DNA of 64,000 nucleotides. It comes from Winogradskyella pacifica (lineage in GTDB: Bacteria; Bacteroidota; Bacteroidia; Flavobacteriales; Flavobacteriaceae). Of this stretch, positions 8,187 through 19,361 are shown piece by piece (the first letter of the stretch is position 1; each line of letters opens with the position of its first letter). The DNA lies in contig NZ_JABFDI010000019.1 of assembly GCF_013403915.1 (NCBI RefSeq), forward strand, positions 19,033 to 83,032, given 5' to 3'. Below the pieces are notes generated by a model. It worked only from the letters and a program-made list of their open reading frames with translations. It was not told the origin of the DNA and made no database searches. A program made the position numbers and the translations under genes.

Positions 8187-9083
8187 ATGGTATTAAAAGA
8201 ACTTCAACATATATTTCACATAGAATTAGATGCTATTTATGGTAAACATGAAGTAGACAGCTTTTTCTATTTGTGTACAGAGCATTATTTGAGTGTGCCA
8301 AGAATTCAATTGACATTAGAGCCAGAACTCACAATCACTAAACCTGAAACCGATACTTTTTTTAAAGTCTTAGAAGATTTAAAACAACATAAACCGATTC
8401 AATATATACTAGGTGATACAGAATTCTTCGGGTTGCCATTTAAAGTCAATGAAAATGTGTTAATTCCAAGACCGGAAACGGAGGAGTTAGTGGATATGAT
8501 CATTCGAAATCACTCAGGACCTTATGACTGTACTCAAGACGTGCTGCGTGAAGAATCTCAATTTAAAATCCTAGATATAGGAACAGGTTCTGGTTGTATC
8601 GCAATTTCGCTGGCTAAAAATTTACCAAATGCAAAAGTGTGTGCTTTAGATGTGAGTCTTGAAGCGTTAAAGGTAGCGACCCAAAACGCAAAATCAAACA
8701 ACGTAGAAATAACCTTTATTGAAGCAGATATTTTAAACGCGTCCACTTGGAATTTGTTTTTTGAAAATTTAGAATTTGATATTGTGGTGTCTAATCCACC
8801 ATATGTAAGAGAATTAGAAAAACAAGAAATACAGCCTAATGTTTTAGAGAACGAACCGCATCTAGCTTTATTCGTAGATGATAATAATCCTTTAATATTC
8901 TACAAAGCTATTACTGATTTTGCTGTTAAAAAGTTGAAACCAAAGGGTAAATTATATTTTGAAATTAATCAATATCTTGGAGAAGAAACAAAGGCCTTAT
9001 TAACTGATGCTAATTTTGAAGATGTAACGTTGTTAAAAGACTTAAATGGGAATGATAGAATGTTGAAAGGTGAAAAGATATAG
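8187..9083 (+). CDS. prmC: Peptide chain release factor N5-glutamine methyltransferase PrmC
   Basis: 298 residues. An N-terminal helical domain that recognises the release factor (about 1-90) is followed by a Rossmann-fold methyltransferase. The SAM-binding motif is DIGTGSG (130-136) and the catalytic motif is NPPY (203-206), preceded by VVS and followed by VRELEKQEI as in PrmC/HemK. It methylates the GGQ glutamine of release factors 1 and 2. The linker at residues 110-125 is slightly longer than usual but in frame. It lies in a plus-strand run with the GNAT gene, a lipoprotein and ligA. Confidence 0.95.
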   Translation: MVLKELQHIFHIELDAIYGKHEVDSFFYLCTEHYLSVPRIQLTLEPELTITKPETDTFFKVLEDLKQHKPIQYILGDTEFFGLPFKVNENVLIPRPETEELVDMIIRNHSGPYDCTQDVLREESQFKILDIGTGSGCIAISLAKNLPNAKVCALDVSLEALKVATQNAKSNNVEITFIEADILNASTWNLFFENLEFDIVVSNPPYVRELEKQEIQPNVLENEPHLALFVDDNNPLIFYKAITDFAVKKLKPKGKLYFEINQYLGEETKALLTDANFEDVTLLKDLNGNDRMLKGEKI

Positions 9084-9084
9084 T

Positions 9085-9756
9085 ATGAGAGTTTTGGTTG
9101 TCTTTTTTATTTCAGTGCTTTGCTTTTCTTGTAAAGAGAAAAAAGAAGATGTTTTAGAGGTTGAGTATGAAATTAAAATCGATACGCTTTCAACTATAAA
9201 TAAGGAAGACGAATTGATAAGACAAAAACTTCAAGAATTAAAAGAAAGATTTTACCATATAAAACTTTATAATTCAGAAATAGTAACAGATACTATTGTT
9301 GGGTTTGACTTTTTAGAAAGTGATTCAAACTTAGATTACACATTCGATTACGAGCCTTTTGTTAAAAGAGGTAATTTAGATTCTATTAGTTTATATACCA
9401 AAAATATTGAAGTTGTCATCCTTAAATCTAAGTTTGATAAAACGAAATCAAAACTCACTTATGATAGTGATAGTTTAAACATTATTCAAATTGATAATCA
9501 CAATGTTATTGGAGCAGAAGATGTTCCGAACACCTATATTTCTAAAATATACTTAGATTTAAGCAACAACTATGTTGAAATCGATAAACGTTATTATGAA
9601 GACTTATATGAACCAAATTTCAATTTAACCGAAGCCTATTATTATGATAAAGAAATTATTGTAACAATGGGTAACAGTGATGGTTATTTAGGTTATAAGG
9701 TCAATTTTTTTATTGACGAACAATTAAATATAAAGCGCATTATTTACATTCCTTAA
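9085..9756 (+). CDS. Hypothetical lipoprotein
   Basis: 223 residues from the ATG at 9085, one base after the prmC stop. A GTG 15 bp earlier in the same frame overlaps prmC and is less likely. The N-terminus MRVLVVFFISVLCFSC is a lipoprotein signal with Cys16 as lipidation site, followed by a charged, lysine- and glutamate-rich linker. The remainder is acidic, rich in Asp, Tyr, Ile and Lys, and predicted to be mixed alpha/beta without a domain I recognise. It is 3 bp from ligA and probably shares its transcript, but no link in function can be inferred. Confidence 0.7.
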   Translation: MRVLVVFFISVLCFSCKEKKEDVLEVEYEIKIDTLSTINKEDELIRQKLQELKERFYHIKLYNSEIVTDTIVGFDFLESDSNLDYTFDYEPFVKRGNLDSISLYTKNIEVVILKSKFDKTKSKLTYDSDSLNIIQIDNHNVIGAEDVPNTYISKIYLDLSNNYVEIDKRYYEDLYEPNFNLTEAYYYDKEIIVTMGNSDGYLGYKVNFFIDEQLNIKRIIYIP

Positions 9757-11754
<1,998 letters not shown>

Positions 11755-11825
11755 TTTCTTACAGAAATATAGTTATTTATTCGATAAAATGTATAATTTT
11801 AACGTTTATATGTAGAAAAAATAGT

Positions 11826-11833
11826 TATATTTG
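11826..11833 (+). promoter_or_regulatory. -7 element TATATTTG upstream of the membrane protein gene
   Basis: Exact TAnnTTTG match in the 101-bp gap after ligA. It would start transcription near 11838-11840, leaving a leader of about 16 nt before the ATG at 11856. No TTG is found at the usual -33 distance, so support is partial. Confidence 0.4.
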
Positions 11834-11855
11834 CTTTGTTAATAAGGGATGATTA

Positions 11856-12593
11856 ATGTTATTAAATAAAATTTTAAAAGTAGTTTTACTGCTCTTAGGT
11901 GGTACCTATATTTTACTTCAAGGCTTTGCTTTAGAGGTAGAAGGAGATACGGTAGGAGCAATTGGATTTATTTTACTTACGGTCCTATATGTAGGTTGGA
12001 CCAAAAATAAATCAAAATTATTTTTAATGTTTTTGGTTGCTTTTACTACAGCGCAAATATTAAGTTTTATTGGTTGGCATAGACCGGGACTTAGGGATGG
12101 GCAGACTGATTATTTATATTATATAGCAAATATTCTTAGTATCATTTCCTATGCTTTGCTTATTCTTAAAGTCTTCATTCACTTAAATTTAAAAACAGTA
12201 TTTTCACAACTAACAGTTCCTATAATCATACTTGTGATTTTAGATATATTTTGTGTAACATTAATATCTAGCACTACAGAGAATTCATTCAACTTGTATG
12301 AGTACATTTTAGAATATGTCTATAACGTTGTTATAATGCTGCTTTTATCAATTGCGCTAATTAACTACATGTATAGAAATAATTATAAGTCAATGCTTTT
12401 TTTAATCGGCTCAATCTTTATAATGTTTTCAGAGATTATTCAATTAGCTTATTTCTATATCCTTAAAGATGATAACTTGGGTTATGTTTACTCTTCCTTT
12501 TTAGTCGTTGCATTTATCTTTTACTACCTACAGTCACAGCACTTAGTTACAGAGCCAACGCCTGCATACTCAGATGATCCTATAGAAGCCTGA
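11856..12593 (+). CDS. Multi-pass membrane protein of unknown function
   Basis: 245 residues with about eight hydrophobic helices spread over nearly the whole length, short loops and a 15-residue acidic cytoplasmic-type tail. The topology and size recall YhhN/TMEM86 (lysoplasmalogenase) proteins, and polar residues inside helices (FTTAQILSFIGW, IFIMFSEIIQLAYF) would fit that, but I do not see a motif that settles it. It stands alone between ligA and the minus-strand nucleotidase genes, with a candidate promoter 23 bp before its start. Confidence 0.7.
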   Translation: MLLNKILKVVLLLLGGTYILLQGFALEVEGDTVGAIGFILLTVLYVGWTKNKSKLFLMFLVAFTTAQILSFIGWHRPGLRDGQTDYLYYIANILSIISYALLILKVFIHLNLKTVFSQLTVPIIILVILDIFCVTLISSTTENSFNLYEYILEYVYNVVIMLLLSIALINYMYRNNYKSMLFLIGSIFIMFSEIIQLAYFYILKDDNLGYVYSSFLVVAFIFYYLQSQHLVTEPTPAYSDDPIEA

Positions 12594-12658
12594 GTCTTAA
12601 ATAAGAATAGGTTTCCAGGTATATTATTTATGTTTTTAAGAGGTAACTTAGGCGCTAG

Positions 12659-13573
12659 TTAAACTATAATAGAAGCTCCTTCTGCAGTCACCTTTTTACC
12701 AGGTTCGAAATAAAAATCAATTTTACCAAGATATAAACCAAAACAACCCACTTGGTTAACTAATACGTTTTTACCGATACTATTTGTTTCTATAGTTGGT
12801 TTTGGTAAGAAAGTATGTGTATGTCCGCCGATAATTAAATCGATATCCTTGGTTGCTCTTGCTAGAGTAATGTCACTTACCTTATCAGGGTTATTCTTGT
12901 ATTGATAACCAATATGAGACAAACAAATTACCAAATCGCAAGATTGTTCTTCTTTTAAGATGCGCGACATGTCTTGCGCAATCTCAATAGGATTGTGGTA
13001 AACAGTTTCTTTATACATGTCTTTATTTACTAAGCCATCAAGTTCAATCCCTAAACCGAAGATGCCGATTTTTATACCATCCTTAACAATTATTTTATAA
13101 GGCTTAACATGTGTATCCATCACTGTATTAGAAAAATCGTAATTGGCTGATACAAACTCAAAATCAGCATGTGGAATTTGAGCATAAAGTCCGTCAATAC
13201 CATTATCAAAATCATGGTTACCAATAGTTGCGACATCGTATTTTAGCATGCTCATTAGTTTAAACTCTAATTCACCACCATAATAATTAAAATAAGGAGT
13301 GCCTTGAAAAATATCACCTGCATCTAATAATAGCGTATTAGGGTTTTCCATTCTAATAGACTCAACCAAAGTCGCACGTCTTGCCACACCACCTTTATTG
13401 GCATTTCTTCCGTCTTCAGGCCCAAAAGGATCAATATGGCTATGCACATCGTTGGTATGTAGAATCGTTATTTTTTTCGTTCTAGGCGCACTAAAAGATT
13501 GTAAACCTAAGCCACCAACACTAGCTAAAACTGTGGCTGCTGTAGATTTCTGAATAAATTGTCTTCTCTTCAT
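12659..13573 (-). CDS. Tat-exported metallophosphatase, N-terminal half of a split 5'-nucleotidase
   Basis: 304 residues. The N-terminus MKRRQFIQKSTAATVLASVG is a twin-arginine signal, so the folded protein is probably exported by Tat. The calcineurin-like metallophosphoesterase core has all metal-binding blocks of the UshA/5'-nucleotidase family: HTNDVHSH (Asp42, His44), DAGDIFQGTP, GNHDFDNG, SHIGY and GGHTHTF. It stops where the C-terminal substrate-binding domain would begin. That domain is encoded by the gene 3 bp upstream on the same strand, so the pair together makes a complete 5'-nucleotidase acting on extracellular nucleotides or sugar nucleotides. Confidence 0.88.
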   Translation of the reverse strand: MKRRQFIQKSTAATVLASVGGLGLQSFSAPRTKKITILHTNDVHSHIDPFGPEDGRNANKGGVARRATLVESIRMENPNTLLLDAGDIFQGTPYFNYYGGELEFKLMSMLKYDVATIGNHDFDNGIDGLYAQIPHADFEFVSANYDFSNTVMDTHVKPYKIIVKDGIKIGIFGLGIELDGLVNKDMYKETVYHNPIEIAQDMSRILKEEQSCDLVICLSHIGYQYKNNPDKVSDITLARATKDIDLIIGGHTHTFLPKPTIETNSIGKNVLVNQVGCFGLYLGKIDFYFEPGKKVTAEGASIIV

Positions 13574-13576
13574 GGC

Positions 13577-14335
13577 TTAATCTTTTAATTTTATAAAACG
13601 TTGATCTTGTTTAGGGTTTAATGTATCTGTCTTTTTAAAGTTGTCAATTAATACATTTCTAATTTTATAATTTAAGACATAGAGTCCTTCATTGGTTTGA
13701 AAAAAGTCCATACCATCACCTCCGTTATAGAGGTAATCATTAGTAGCTACGTAATAGGTTCTATTGATATCTATTGGTTTTCCGTTAACAGTAGTCGAAC
13801 GAACTTCTGAATTTTTATCTAAAGTTAATTGTAATTGATGAGATACAGGATGTGCACGTTTGGCCTTAGAAAGGTACACCATCATTTCATTAATCTGCTC
13901 TCCTTTAAGAGCAACTACAACGACAGAATTTTCAAAAGGCATAATTCCATACGCAGTTCTGGTTGTAACATTTCCTTTAGAAAGGATGGATCGAATACCT
14001 CCATGGTTGAGTAGAACAAAATCAATGTTTTTTTTAGATTGTTGCATAAAGACAGGATTACCTTCGCTATATACAGCATCAGCCATTAAATTTCCAATCG
14101 CAGTATTAAATTCTCCATCAGATTTCGTATAGGTTTCTGGTGCATAAGAAATGATACTATCCATATCTTTATTAACGTGAAGCCTGTAAGGAGTTATAAA
14201 GTCTTCTACGGCTTTATTGGCGGATAGGCTGTCATCGATATCGATTCGTTTGCCTTCAATTTTAGAAATATTTGATGATGCACAAGAAAAAATGAGCAAC
14301 AATAAACAGAGTTTTAGAATATGTTTACTAGTCAT
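13577..14335 (-). CDS. Lipoprotein with 5'-nucleotidase C-terminal domain
   Basis: 252 residues from the ATG at 14335. A longer frame to 14422 would overlap the divergent plus-strand gene and lacks a signal peptide. MTSKHILKLCLLLLIFSC is a lipoprotein signal with Cys18. The body is the UshA-type C-terminal domain: GEFNTAIGNLMADAVY, FVLLNHGGIRS, YGIMPFENSVVVVALKG and YYVATNDYLYNGGDGMDFF, the last forming the substrate-stacking site in UshA. It is transcribed before the metallophosphatase half, so the gene order is reversed relative to the domain order of fused enzymes. Confidence 0.87.
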   Translation of the reverse strand: MTSKHILKLCLLLLIFSCASSNISKIEGKRIDIDDSLSANKAVEDFITPYRLHVNKDMDSIISYAPETYTKSDGEFNTAIGNLMADAVYSEGNPVFMQQSKKNIDFVLLNHGGIRSILSKGNVTTRTAYGIMPFENSVVVVALKGEQINEMMVYLSKAKRAHPVSHQLQLTLDKNSEVRSTTVNGKPIDINRTYYVATNDYLYNGGDGMDFFQTNEGLYVLNYKIRNVLIDNFKKTDTLNPKQDQRFIKLKD

Positions 14336-14406
14336 TGAATAACTTATAAGAAGTTTGTAATAAAATGTAAGTGCTTTTATTAAATTTGCACAAAGGCTAA
14401 AGGTAA

Positions 14407-14925
14407 ATGATTTTAAAAGCATTTAAAGAAAAATCTAATCGAAAATATGTCAATAATTTATTAGCTACTCGTCAATCGACAGTTAATAATGACAAAATAA
14501 AAACAGTGGCGGTGCTTCTTAATGCGAACGAATTTCATGAATTTGAGGTGTTTAGAGTTTATTTTAAAGAGCTAGGTTTAGTCTCTCCAAAGCATAAAAT
14601 TATTGCTTTTACTTTAGATGATAAATTAGAGCACAATAAGTGGAATGTACATTGTAGCCCAAAAGACTTTGGCTGGAAAGGAAAAATAAAAAACCCCGAC
14701 TTAGAAGCTTTTATCAACGAACCGTACGATATGCTGATTTGCTTTTTTAAAAATGAAGTGTTGCAATTAAATCTTATGACGGCAGCATCTAAAGCGAATT
14801 TTAAAGTAGGAATTAGTAAAGAAGACGAACGTTTATATGATTTAATAATAGACGTAGAGTTAAGAGATATCAATATTTTTAAACAAGAGTTAAAAAAATA
14901 CTTAAATATTTTAAACAAATTATAA
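14407..14925 (+). CDS. Conserved hypothetical protein (DUF6913-like)
   Basis: 172 residues, soluble and basic, without signal or membrane segments. I recognise it from memory as the flavobacterial family labelled DUF6913 that precedes dapA; I could not run a profile search. It has an alpha/beta pattern: KTVAVLLNANEFHEFEVFRV, then HKIIAFTLDD, then YDMLICFFKNEVLQLN. Its stop codon shares one base with the dapA start (TAATG), so the two are translationally coupled, but that does not reveal its function. Confidence 0.72.
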   Translation: MILKAFKEKSNRKYVNNLLATRQSTVNNDKIKTVAVLLNANEFHEFEVFRVYFKELGLVSPKHKIIAFTLDDKLEHNKWNVHCSPKDFGWKGKIKNPDLEAFINEPYDMLICFFKNEVLQLNLMTAASKANFKVGISKEDERLYDLIIDVELRDINIFKQELKKYLNILNKL

Positions 14926-15809
14926 TGACCAAATTTATAGGAACTGGTGTGGCATTAATCACACCATTTAACGCAGATCTAAGTATCGATTTTGATGCAT
15001 TAGAGCGTTTAGTGGAGTATAATATTGCCAACGGCACAGATTATTTAGTAATTAGCGGAACAACAGGAGAGAGTGTTACCGTTACCCCAGAAGAAAAAAA
15101 GGAGTTAATAGCGTTTATTGCTAAAATTAATAATGGAAGATTGCCATTAGTTTTAGGTATAGGTGGTAATAATACTGCAAGTGTTATCAATGAAATTAAA
15201 GCAACAGATTTTTCTACTATTGATGGTGTCTTATCAGTTTCTCCTTACTATAGTAAACCAACACAAGAAGGAATTTATCAGCATTTTAAGGCCATTTCTG
15301 CCGTAACTCCAAGACCAATTATTTTATATAACGTACCAGGTAGAACATCCTCAAACATGTCTCCTGAAACAACGTTGAGGTTAGCGAAAGATTGTGATAA
15401 TATTGTAGCGGTTAAGGAAGCAGGCAATAATGTGCATCAATATTTAGAATTATTAAGAACTAAACCAGAAGATTTCTTAGTGTTATCTGGCGATGATGAC
15501 TTAGCCTTAGGTGTTGCATTAGCAGGCGGATCGGGTGTTATTTCTGTTATAGGACAAGCATTACCTAAAGAATTTTCAGAAATGATTCGTTTAGGAATTG
15601 CAGGTAAAGCCAAAGAGGCTTATGATATCCATTTTAAGTTAATGCCAATAACCGGACTTATTTTTTCTGAAAATAATCCTTCTGGTATAAAAGCAGTTTT
15701 AAGTGCTTTAGAAATTTCAAAATTACATGTGCGTTTACCACTTGTTGAAGCGACAGATAACTTACAGGCAAGGATTAAATCAGAGTTAAAAAATCTTGGA
15801 AAAAGTTAA
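14925..15809 (+). CDS. dapA: 4-hydroxy-tetrahydrodipicolinate synthase
   Basis: 294-residue TIM-barrel aldolase of the DHDPS family. The pyruvate Schiff-base lysine is Lys164 in VAVKEAGNN, the catalytic Tyr135 is in LYNVPGRTSSNM, and the substrate-binding GTTGES motif is at residues 45-50. It condenses pyruvate with aspartate semialdehyde in lysine and meso-diaminopimelate synthesis. Length is normal, and the ATG overlaps the upstream gene by one base. Confidence 0.97.
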   Translation: MTKFIGTGVALITPFNADLSIDFDALERLVEYNIANGTDYLVISGTTGESVTVTPEEKKELIAFIAKINNGRLPLVLGIGGNNTASVINEIKATDFSTIDGVLSVSPYYSKPTQEGIYQHFKAISAVTPRPIILYNVPGRTSSNMSPETTLRLAKDCDNIVAVKEAGNNVHQYLELLRTKPEDFLVLSGDDDLALGVALAGGSGVISVIGQALPKEFSEMIRLGIAGKAKEAYDIHFKLMPITGLIFSENNPSGIKAVLSALEISKLHVRLPLVEATDNLQARIKSELKNLGKS

Positions 15810-15892
15810 ACTTAATATAAATAGGTATTCAGGCTAGATACAACGCTTAATTTAGCAGACAATAATTGTTTTTTAAATCCGTTAATAATGCT

Positions 15893-15900
15893 TACTTTTG
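15893..15900 (+). promoter_or_regulatory. -7 element TACTTTTG for the bamD operon
   Basis: Exact TAnnTTTG match in the 174-bp gap between dapA and bamD. A TTG lies 24 bp upstream (15866-15868), one base beyond the usual 17-23 spacing. The predicted transcript start near 15906 would leave a leader of about 75 nt before bamD. Confidence 0.5.
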
Positions 15901-15983
15901 CATTCTGTTTAAAAATTAGAAAATAAGCTTGTTATTTCATAGCACATTCTATTTGACAGATGCAAAGCAATTAAAGTGACCAA

Positions 15984-16784
15984 ATGAAAAGAGGACTTTA
16001 CATACTACTTATCAGTATTCTATTTATTTCTTGTAGTGACTTTCAGAAAACACTAAAATCTGAAGATACTGCTGCGAAATTTGAATTGGCTACAGAACTT
16101 TATGACGCTGAAAAGTGGAATAAATCTTATAGATTGTTAGATCAAATACTTCAACAATATAGAGGAAAGCCACAGGCAGAAAAACTAACTTTTATGCATG
16201 CAATGTGTTCTTACCAGTTAGGAACGTATTACGAAGCAAGTTATCACTTTGATAAATTTACAGATATTTATCCTCAAAGTGAAAAAGCTGAACAAGCTTC
16301 ATTTTTAGCTGCTAAAGGGTATTATTTTAATTCGCCGGCGTATTCTAAAGAACAGAAAGAAACCATTGAAGCGATAGAAAAATTACAAATTTTTATTAAT
16401 GAGTATCCTAATTCACAGTATTTAGCTGACGCTAACGAATTAGTTAAAGAGCTAGATTTTAAATTAGAGAAAAAGGCTTTCGAAATTGCAAAGCAATACA
16501 ATATAATTAGAGAATATAAGGCTTCAATTAAATCATTTAATAACTTTTTGCTAGAGTTCCCTGGTGCTTCCTTAAGAAGTGAAGCTGTTTATTACAGATT
16601 CGATTCGGCATATAATTTGGCTGTTTTAAGTATTGAATATTTAAAAGAGCAGCGTGTAAAAGACGCTATCGGTTATTATAAAGTATTAAAGAAGTTGTAT
16701 CCAGAATCAGAACATATGGAAGCGGCTACTTTAATGAATGAAGAATTACAAGAACAATTAAATACGTTTACGACTAAAAGTTAA
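15984..16784 (+). CDS. bamD: Outer membrane assembly lipoprotein BamD
   Basis: 266 residues. The lipoprotein signal MKRGLYILLISILFISC gives Cys17 as lipid anchor. The rest is a row of tetratricopeptide repeats: KWNKSYRLLDQILQQY, YEASYHFDKFTDIYPQSEKA, AIEKLQIFINEYPNSQY and ASIKSFNNFLLEFPGA, as in BamD/YfiO. It belongs to the complex that inserts beta-barrel proteins into the outer membrane. It is first in the conserved flavobacterial string bamD-rpoZ-coaBC-DUF4835-recN, with a candidate promoter upstream. Confidence 0.93.
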   Translation: MKRGLYILLISILFISCSDFQKTLKSEDTAAKFELATELYDAEKWNKSYRLLDQILQQYRGKPQAEKLTFMHAMCSYQLGTYYEASYHFDKFTDIYPQSEKAEQASFLAAKGYYFNSPAYSKEQKETIEAIEKLQIFINEYPNSQYLADANELVKELDFKLEKKAFEIAKQYNIIREYKASIKSFNNFLLEFPGASLRSEAVYYRFDSAYNLAVLSIEYLKEQRVKDAIGYYKVLKKLYPESEHMEAATLMNEELQEQLNTFTTKS

Positions 16785-16795
16785 ACATTATAACG

Positions 16796-17122
16796 ATGGA
16801 TTTAAAAAAGACAGATGCACCAGTAAGTACAATTACTTACAACAGAAACGAAATAGATGCTGCAACAGATAATATCTATGAAGCAATTTCTGTAATTTCT
16901 AGACGTGCAGAGCAGATTAATACTGACATCAGACGTGAGTTAATAGACAAACTAGAAGAGTTTGCTACATATAATGATAGTCTTGAAGAGATTTTTGAAA
17001 ACAAAGAACAAATTGAAGTTTCTAAGTTTTACGAAAAATTACCAAAGCCACACGCTTTAGCAGTAAAGGAGTGGTTAGATAATAAGATCTATCACAGAAA
17101 TACTGAGGATCCTCAACCATAA
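16796..17122 (+). CDS. rpoZ: RNA polymerase omega subunit, Bacteroidota type
   Basis: 108 residues. It is a divergent omega-like protein that I recognise by its flavobacterial form: MDLKKTDAPVSTITYNR at the start, NIYEAISVISRRAEQIN, and YEKLPKPHALAVKEWLDNK near the end. Omega stabilises the beta-prime subunit of RNA polymerase. The gene lies 11 bp after bamD and 14 bp before coaBC, its usual place in this group. Sequence similarity to proteobacterial RpoZ is low, so the call rests on the lineage-specific family and context. Confidence 0.85.
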   Translation: MDLKKTDAPVSTITYNRNEIDAATDNIYEAISVISRRAEQINTDIRRELIDKLEEFATYNDSLEEIFENKEQIEVSKFYEKLPKPHALAVKEWLDNKIYHRNTEDPQP

Positions 17123-17136
17123 ATCTAAAGCCTTAG

Positions 17137-18348
17137 ATGTCTATTCTAAAGGATAAGAATATTTTATTGGGCATTACTGCTGGTATTGCCGCCTATAAAT
17201 CTGCCAGTTTAGTCAGATTATTCATTAAAGCAGGCGCTAACGTCAAAGTCGTTATGACGCCTGCTTCTAAAGAGTTTGTAACTCCGCTCACACTTTCCAC
17301 CTTATCAAAAAATCCGGTATATTCTTCGTTTACAGATGAAGAAGATGACAACCAAATATGGAATAACCATGTCGATTTAGGCCTTTGGGCAGATCTCTTT
17401 GTGATTGCTCCTGCTACAGCCAATACTATGGCAAAAATGGCAAATGGTTCTTGTGATAATATCCTTCTAGCTACGTACCTTTCTGCTAAGTGTCCAATTT
17501 ATTTTGCACCTGCAATGGATTTGGATATGTATAAGCACGATTCAACTAAAGCTTCCTTTCAAAAACTAAGATCTTACGGAAATAAACTTATTCCGGCAGG
17601 AACAGGAGAACTCGCAAGTGGCTTAATTGGTGAAGGTCGCATGGCGGAACCAGAAGATATTGTTAGCTATATTGAAAATGATATTTTAGACCAATTGCCT
17701 TTAAAAGGTAAACGCGTATTGATAACTGCTGGCCCAACTTACGAGGCCATAGATCCTGTACGTTTTATTGGCAATCATTCTAGTGGGAAAATGGGCTTCG
17801 AAATAGCAAAGACTGCCGCTAATCTAGGGGCTGAGGTTGTTTTAGTAACTGGTCCAACACATCAAAAAATTATACATAATCTCGTCACGGTTATACCTGT
17901 AATAACTGCAGAAGACATGTATAATGAAGTGCATAAGCATTTCAATACCTCAGATATTGCTATTCTTTCTGCAGCTGTGGCAGATTATAGGCCAAAGAAT
18001 GTTGCTGATCAGAAAATAAAAAAGAAAGAAACCACGTTTACTATTGAGTTAGAAAAAACTAAAGACATTTTAAAATCCCTTGGTGAGATTAAAAAAGATC
18101 AATTTTTAGTTGGTTTTGCATTAGAAACTAATAACGAATTGGAACACGCGAAAGGAAAACTGACATCTAAGAATTTAGATCTTATTGTTTTAAATTCTTT
18201 ACAAGATAAAGGAGCTGGTTTTGGAGTGTCAACAAATAAAGTTACATTTATAACGTCTTCTAACGACATTATAGAAAATGAATTAAAATCAAAAGCAGAC
18301 GTTGCTAAAGATTTAATGCACCTTATATTAAAACAAACTCATGCGTAA
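17137..18348 (+). CDS. coaBC: Bifunctional phosphopantothenoylcysteine decarboxylase / phosphopantothenate-cysteine ligase
   Basis: 403 residues. The N-terminal FMN-dependent decarboxylase (about 1-185) has the flavoprotein start LLGITAGIAAYKSA, the conserved His in NNHVDLGLWADLFVIAPAT, and ANTMAKMANGSCDN. The C-terminal ligase (about 190-400) shows VLITAGPTYEAIDPVRFIGN followed by HSSGKMG, and AAVADYRP. Together they make 4'-phosphopantetheine on the route to coenzyme A. The last 8 bp overlap the next gene, indicating coupling. Confidence 0.97.
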   Translation: MSILKDKNILLGITAGIAAYKSASLVRLFIKAGANVKVVMTPASKEFVTPLTLSTLSKNPVYSSFTDEEDDNQIWNNHVDLGLWADLFVIAPATANTMAKMANGSCDNILLATYLSAKCPIYFAPAMDLDMYKHDSTKASFQKLRSYGNKLIPAGTGELASGLIGEGRMAEPEDIVSYIENDILDQLPLKGKRVLITAGPTYEAIDPVRFIGNHSSGKMGFEIAKTAANLGAEVVLVTGPTHQKIIHNLVTVIPVITAEDMYNEVHKHFNTSDIAILSAAVADYRPKNVADQKIKKKETTFTIELEKTKDILKSLGEIKKDQFLVGFALETNNELEHAKGKLTSKNLDLIVLNSLQDKGAGFGVSTNKVTFITSSNDIIENELKSKADVAKDLMHLILKQTHA

Positions 18349-19228
18349 CCTATTTTTTTTATTTACTTTTTTAGTAACCTCAGTAACGTTTTCTCAAGAG
18401 TTAAACTGTACGGTATCCGTAATAGCGCAGCAAACAGGAGCTGAAAATGACATTTTATTTAAAACCTTAGGAAACCAACTTACAGAATTTATAAATAATA
18501 CGAAATGGACTAAAAAGACGTTTGGTCAACAAGAGCGTATTAATTGCAGTATGGTAATTAATGTAACGGAACAAAGCAATAATTTGTTTTCTGCATCGAT
18601 TCAGGTATCTTCTTCTAGACCTATTTTTAATTCAACGTACAGTTCACCTGTTTATAATTATAATGACAGAAATTTTAATTTTGAATATTTAGAATTTCAG
18701 AATTTGGTTTTTAATGAGAGTCAATTTGAATCTAACTTAATTTCTGTGTTGTCATTTCATGTTTATATGATTTTAGGAATAGATGCAGATACGTTTGAGC
18801 TTAATGGAGGCGATGAGTATTTTAGTCAAGCACAAACTATAGCGAGCTACTCACAACAACTCAATGGTCAGGGTTGGAAAGTAGAAGACGGATTACAGTC
18901 GCGTTTTGCTTTAATCGATAATATAATGTCCCCATCATTTAAAGATATGAGATTAGCTATGTATAAATATCATATTGAAGGCTTAGATATTATGAACGAA
19001 GGCGCAAAAGAAGGAAAGTCACAAATAATTTCTGTGCTAGACGATTTACAAAAGGTGCACAGAGTAAGGCCAAATTCGTTTTTAATGCGTGTGTTTTTTG
19101 ATGCTAAAGCAGATGAAATAATGGATATACTCTCTGGGGGACCAAGTGTTAATATTACAGCAGCAATGGATATCTTAAACAGAATTGCTCCAATGCATTC
19201 TCAAAAGTGGAGGAATATTAAGTATTAA
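18341..19228 (+). CDS. DUF4835 family protein (PorD-like, type IX secretion associated)
   Basis: 295 residues with a signal peptide (MRNLFFLFTFLVTSVTFSQ). The sequence ELNCTVSVIAQQTGAEN, the long FEYLEFQNLVFNES block and the C-terminal MRVFFDAKADEIMDILSGG are characteristic of DUF4835. Members are often annotated as the type IX secretion protein PorD; the biochemical role is not established. It overlaps coaBC by 8 bp and precedes recN, the standard flavobacterial order. Four T9SS cargo proteins in this window show the organism uses that pathway. Confidence 0.85.
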   Translation: MRNLFFLFTFLVTSVTFSQELNCTVSVIAQQTGAENDILFKTLGNQLTEFINNTKWTKKTFGQQERINCSMVINVTEQSNNLFSASIQVSSSRPIFNSTYSSPVYNYNDRNFNFEYLEFQNLVFNESQFESNLISVLSFHVYMILGIDADTFELNGGDEYFSQAQTIASYSQQLNGQGWKVEDGLQSRFALIDNIMSPSFKDMRLAMYKYHIEGLDIMNEGAKEGKSQIISVLDDLQKVHRVRPNSFLMRVFFDAKADEIMDILSGGPSVNITAAMDILNRIAPMHSQKWRNIKY

Positions 19229-19332
19229 TCGTTATTTATATTCTGTATTTTAAGTTATTGCATCAAGCCGAGGTGCTTTAATAGCTTAAACATATTTCCA
19301 CTATAATTTCATATTACTTAGCCTTAAAAACT

Positions 19333-19340
19333 TAATTTTG
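19333..19340 (+). promoter_or_regulatory. -7 element TAATTTTG for recN
   Basis: Exact TAnnTTTG match in the 133-bp gap before recN. The predicted start of transcription near 19346 leaves about 15 nt before the TTG start codon at 19362. No TTG -33 element is evident. Confidence 0.45.
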
Positions 19341-19361
19341 TAATACAATAAATTTAAGCGC

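Noticed and set aside
12659..14335. Pseudogene or frameshifted 5'-nucleotidase
   Set aside because: Both halves have their own start and export signal and complete domains, and the order is reversed, so this is not a broken single gene.
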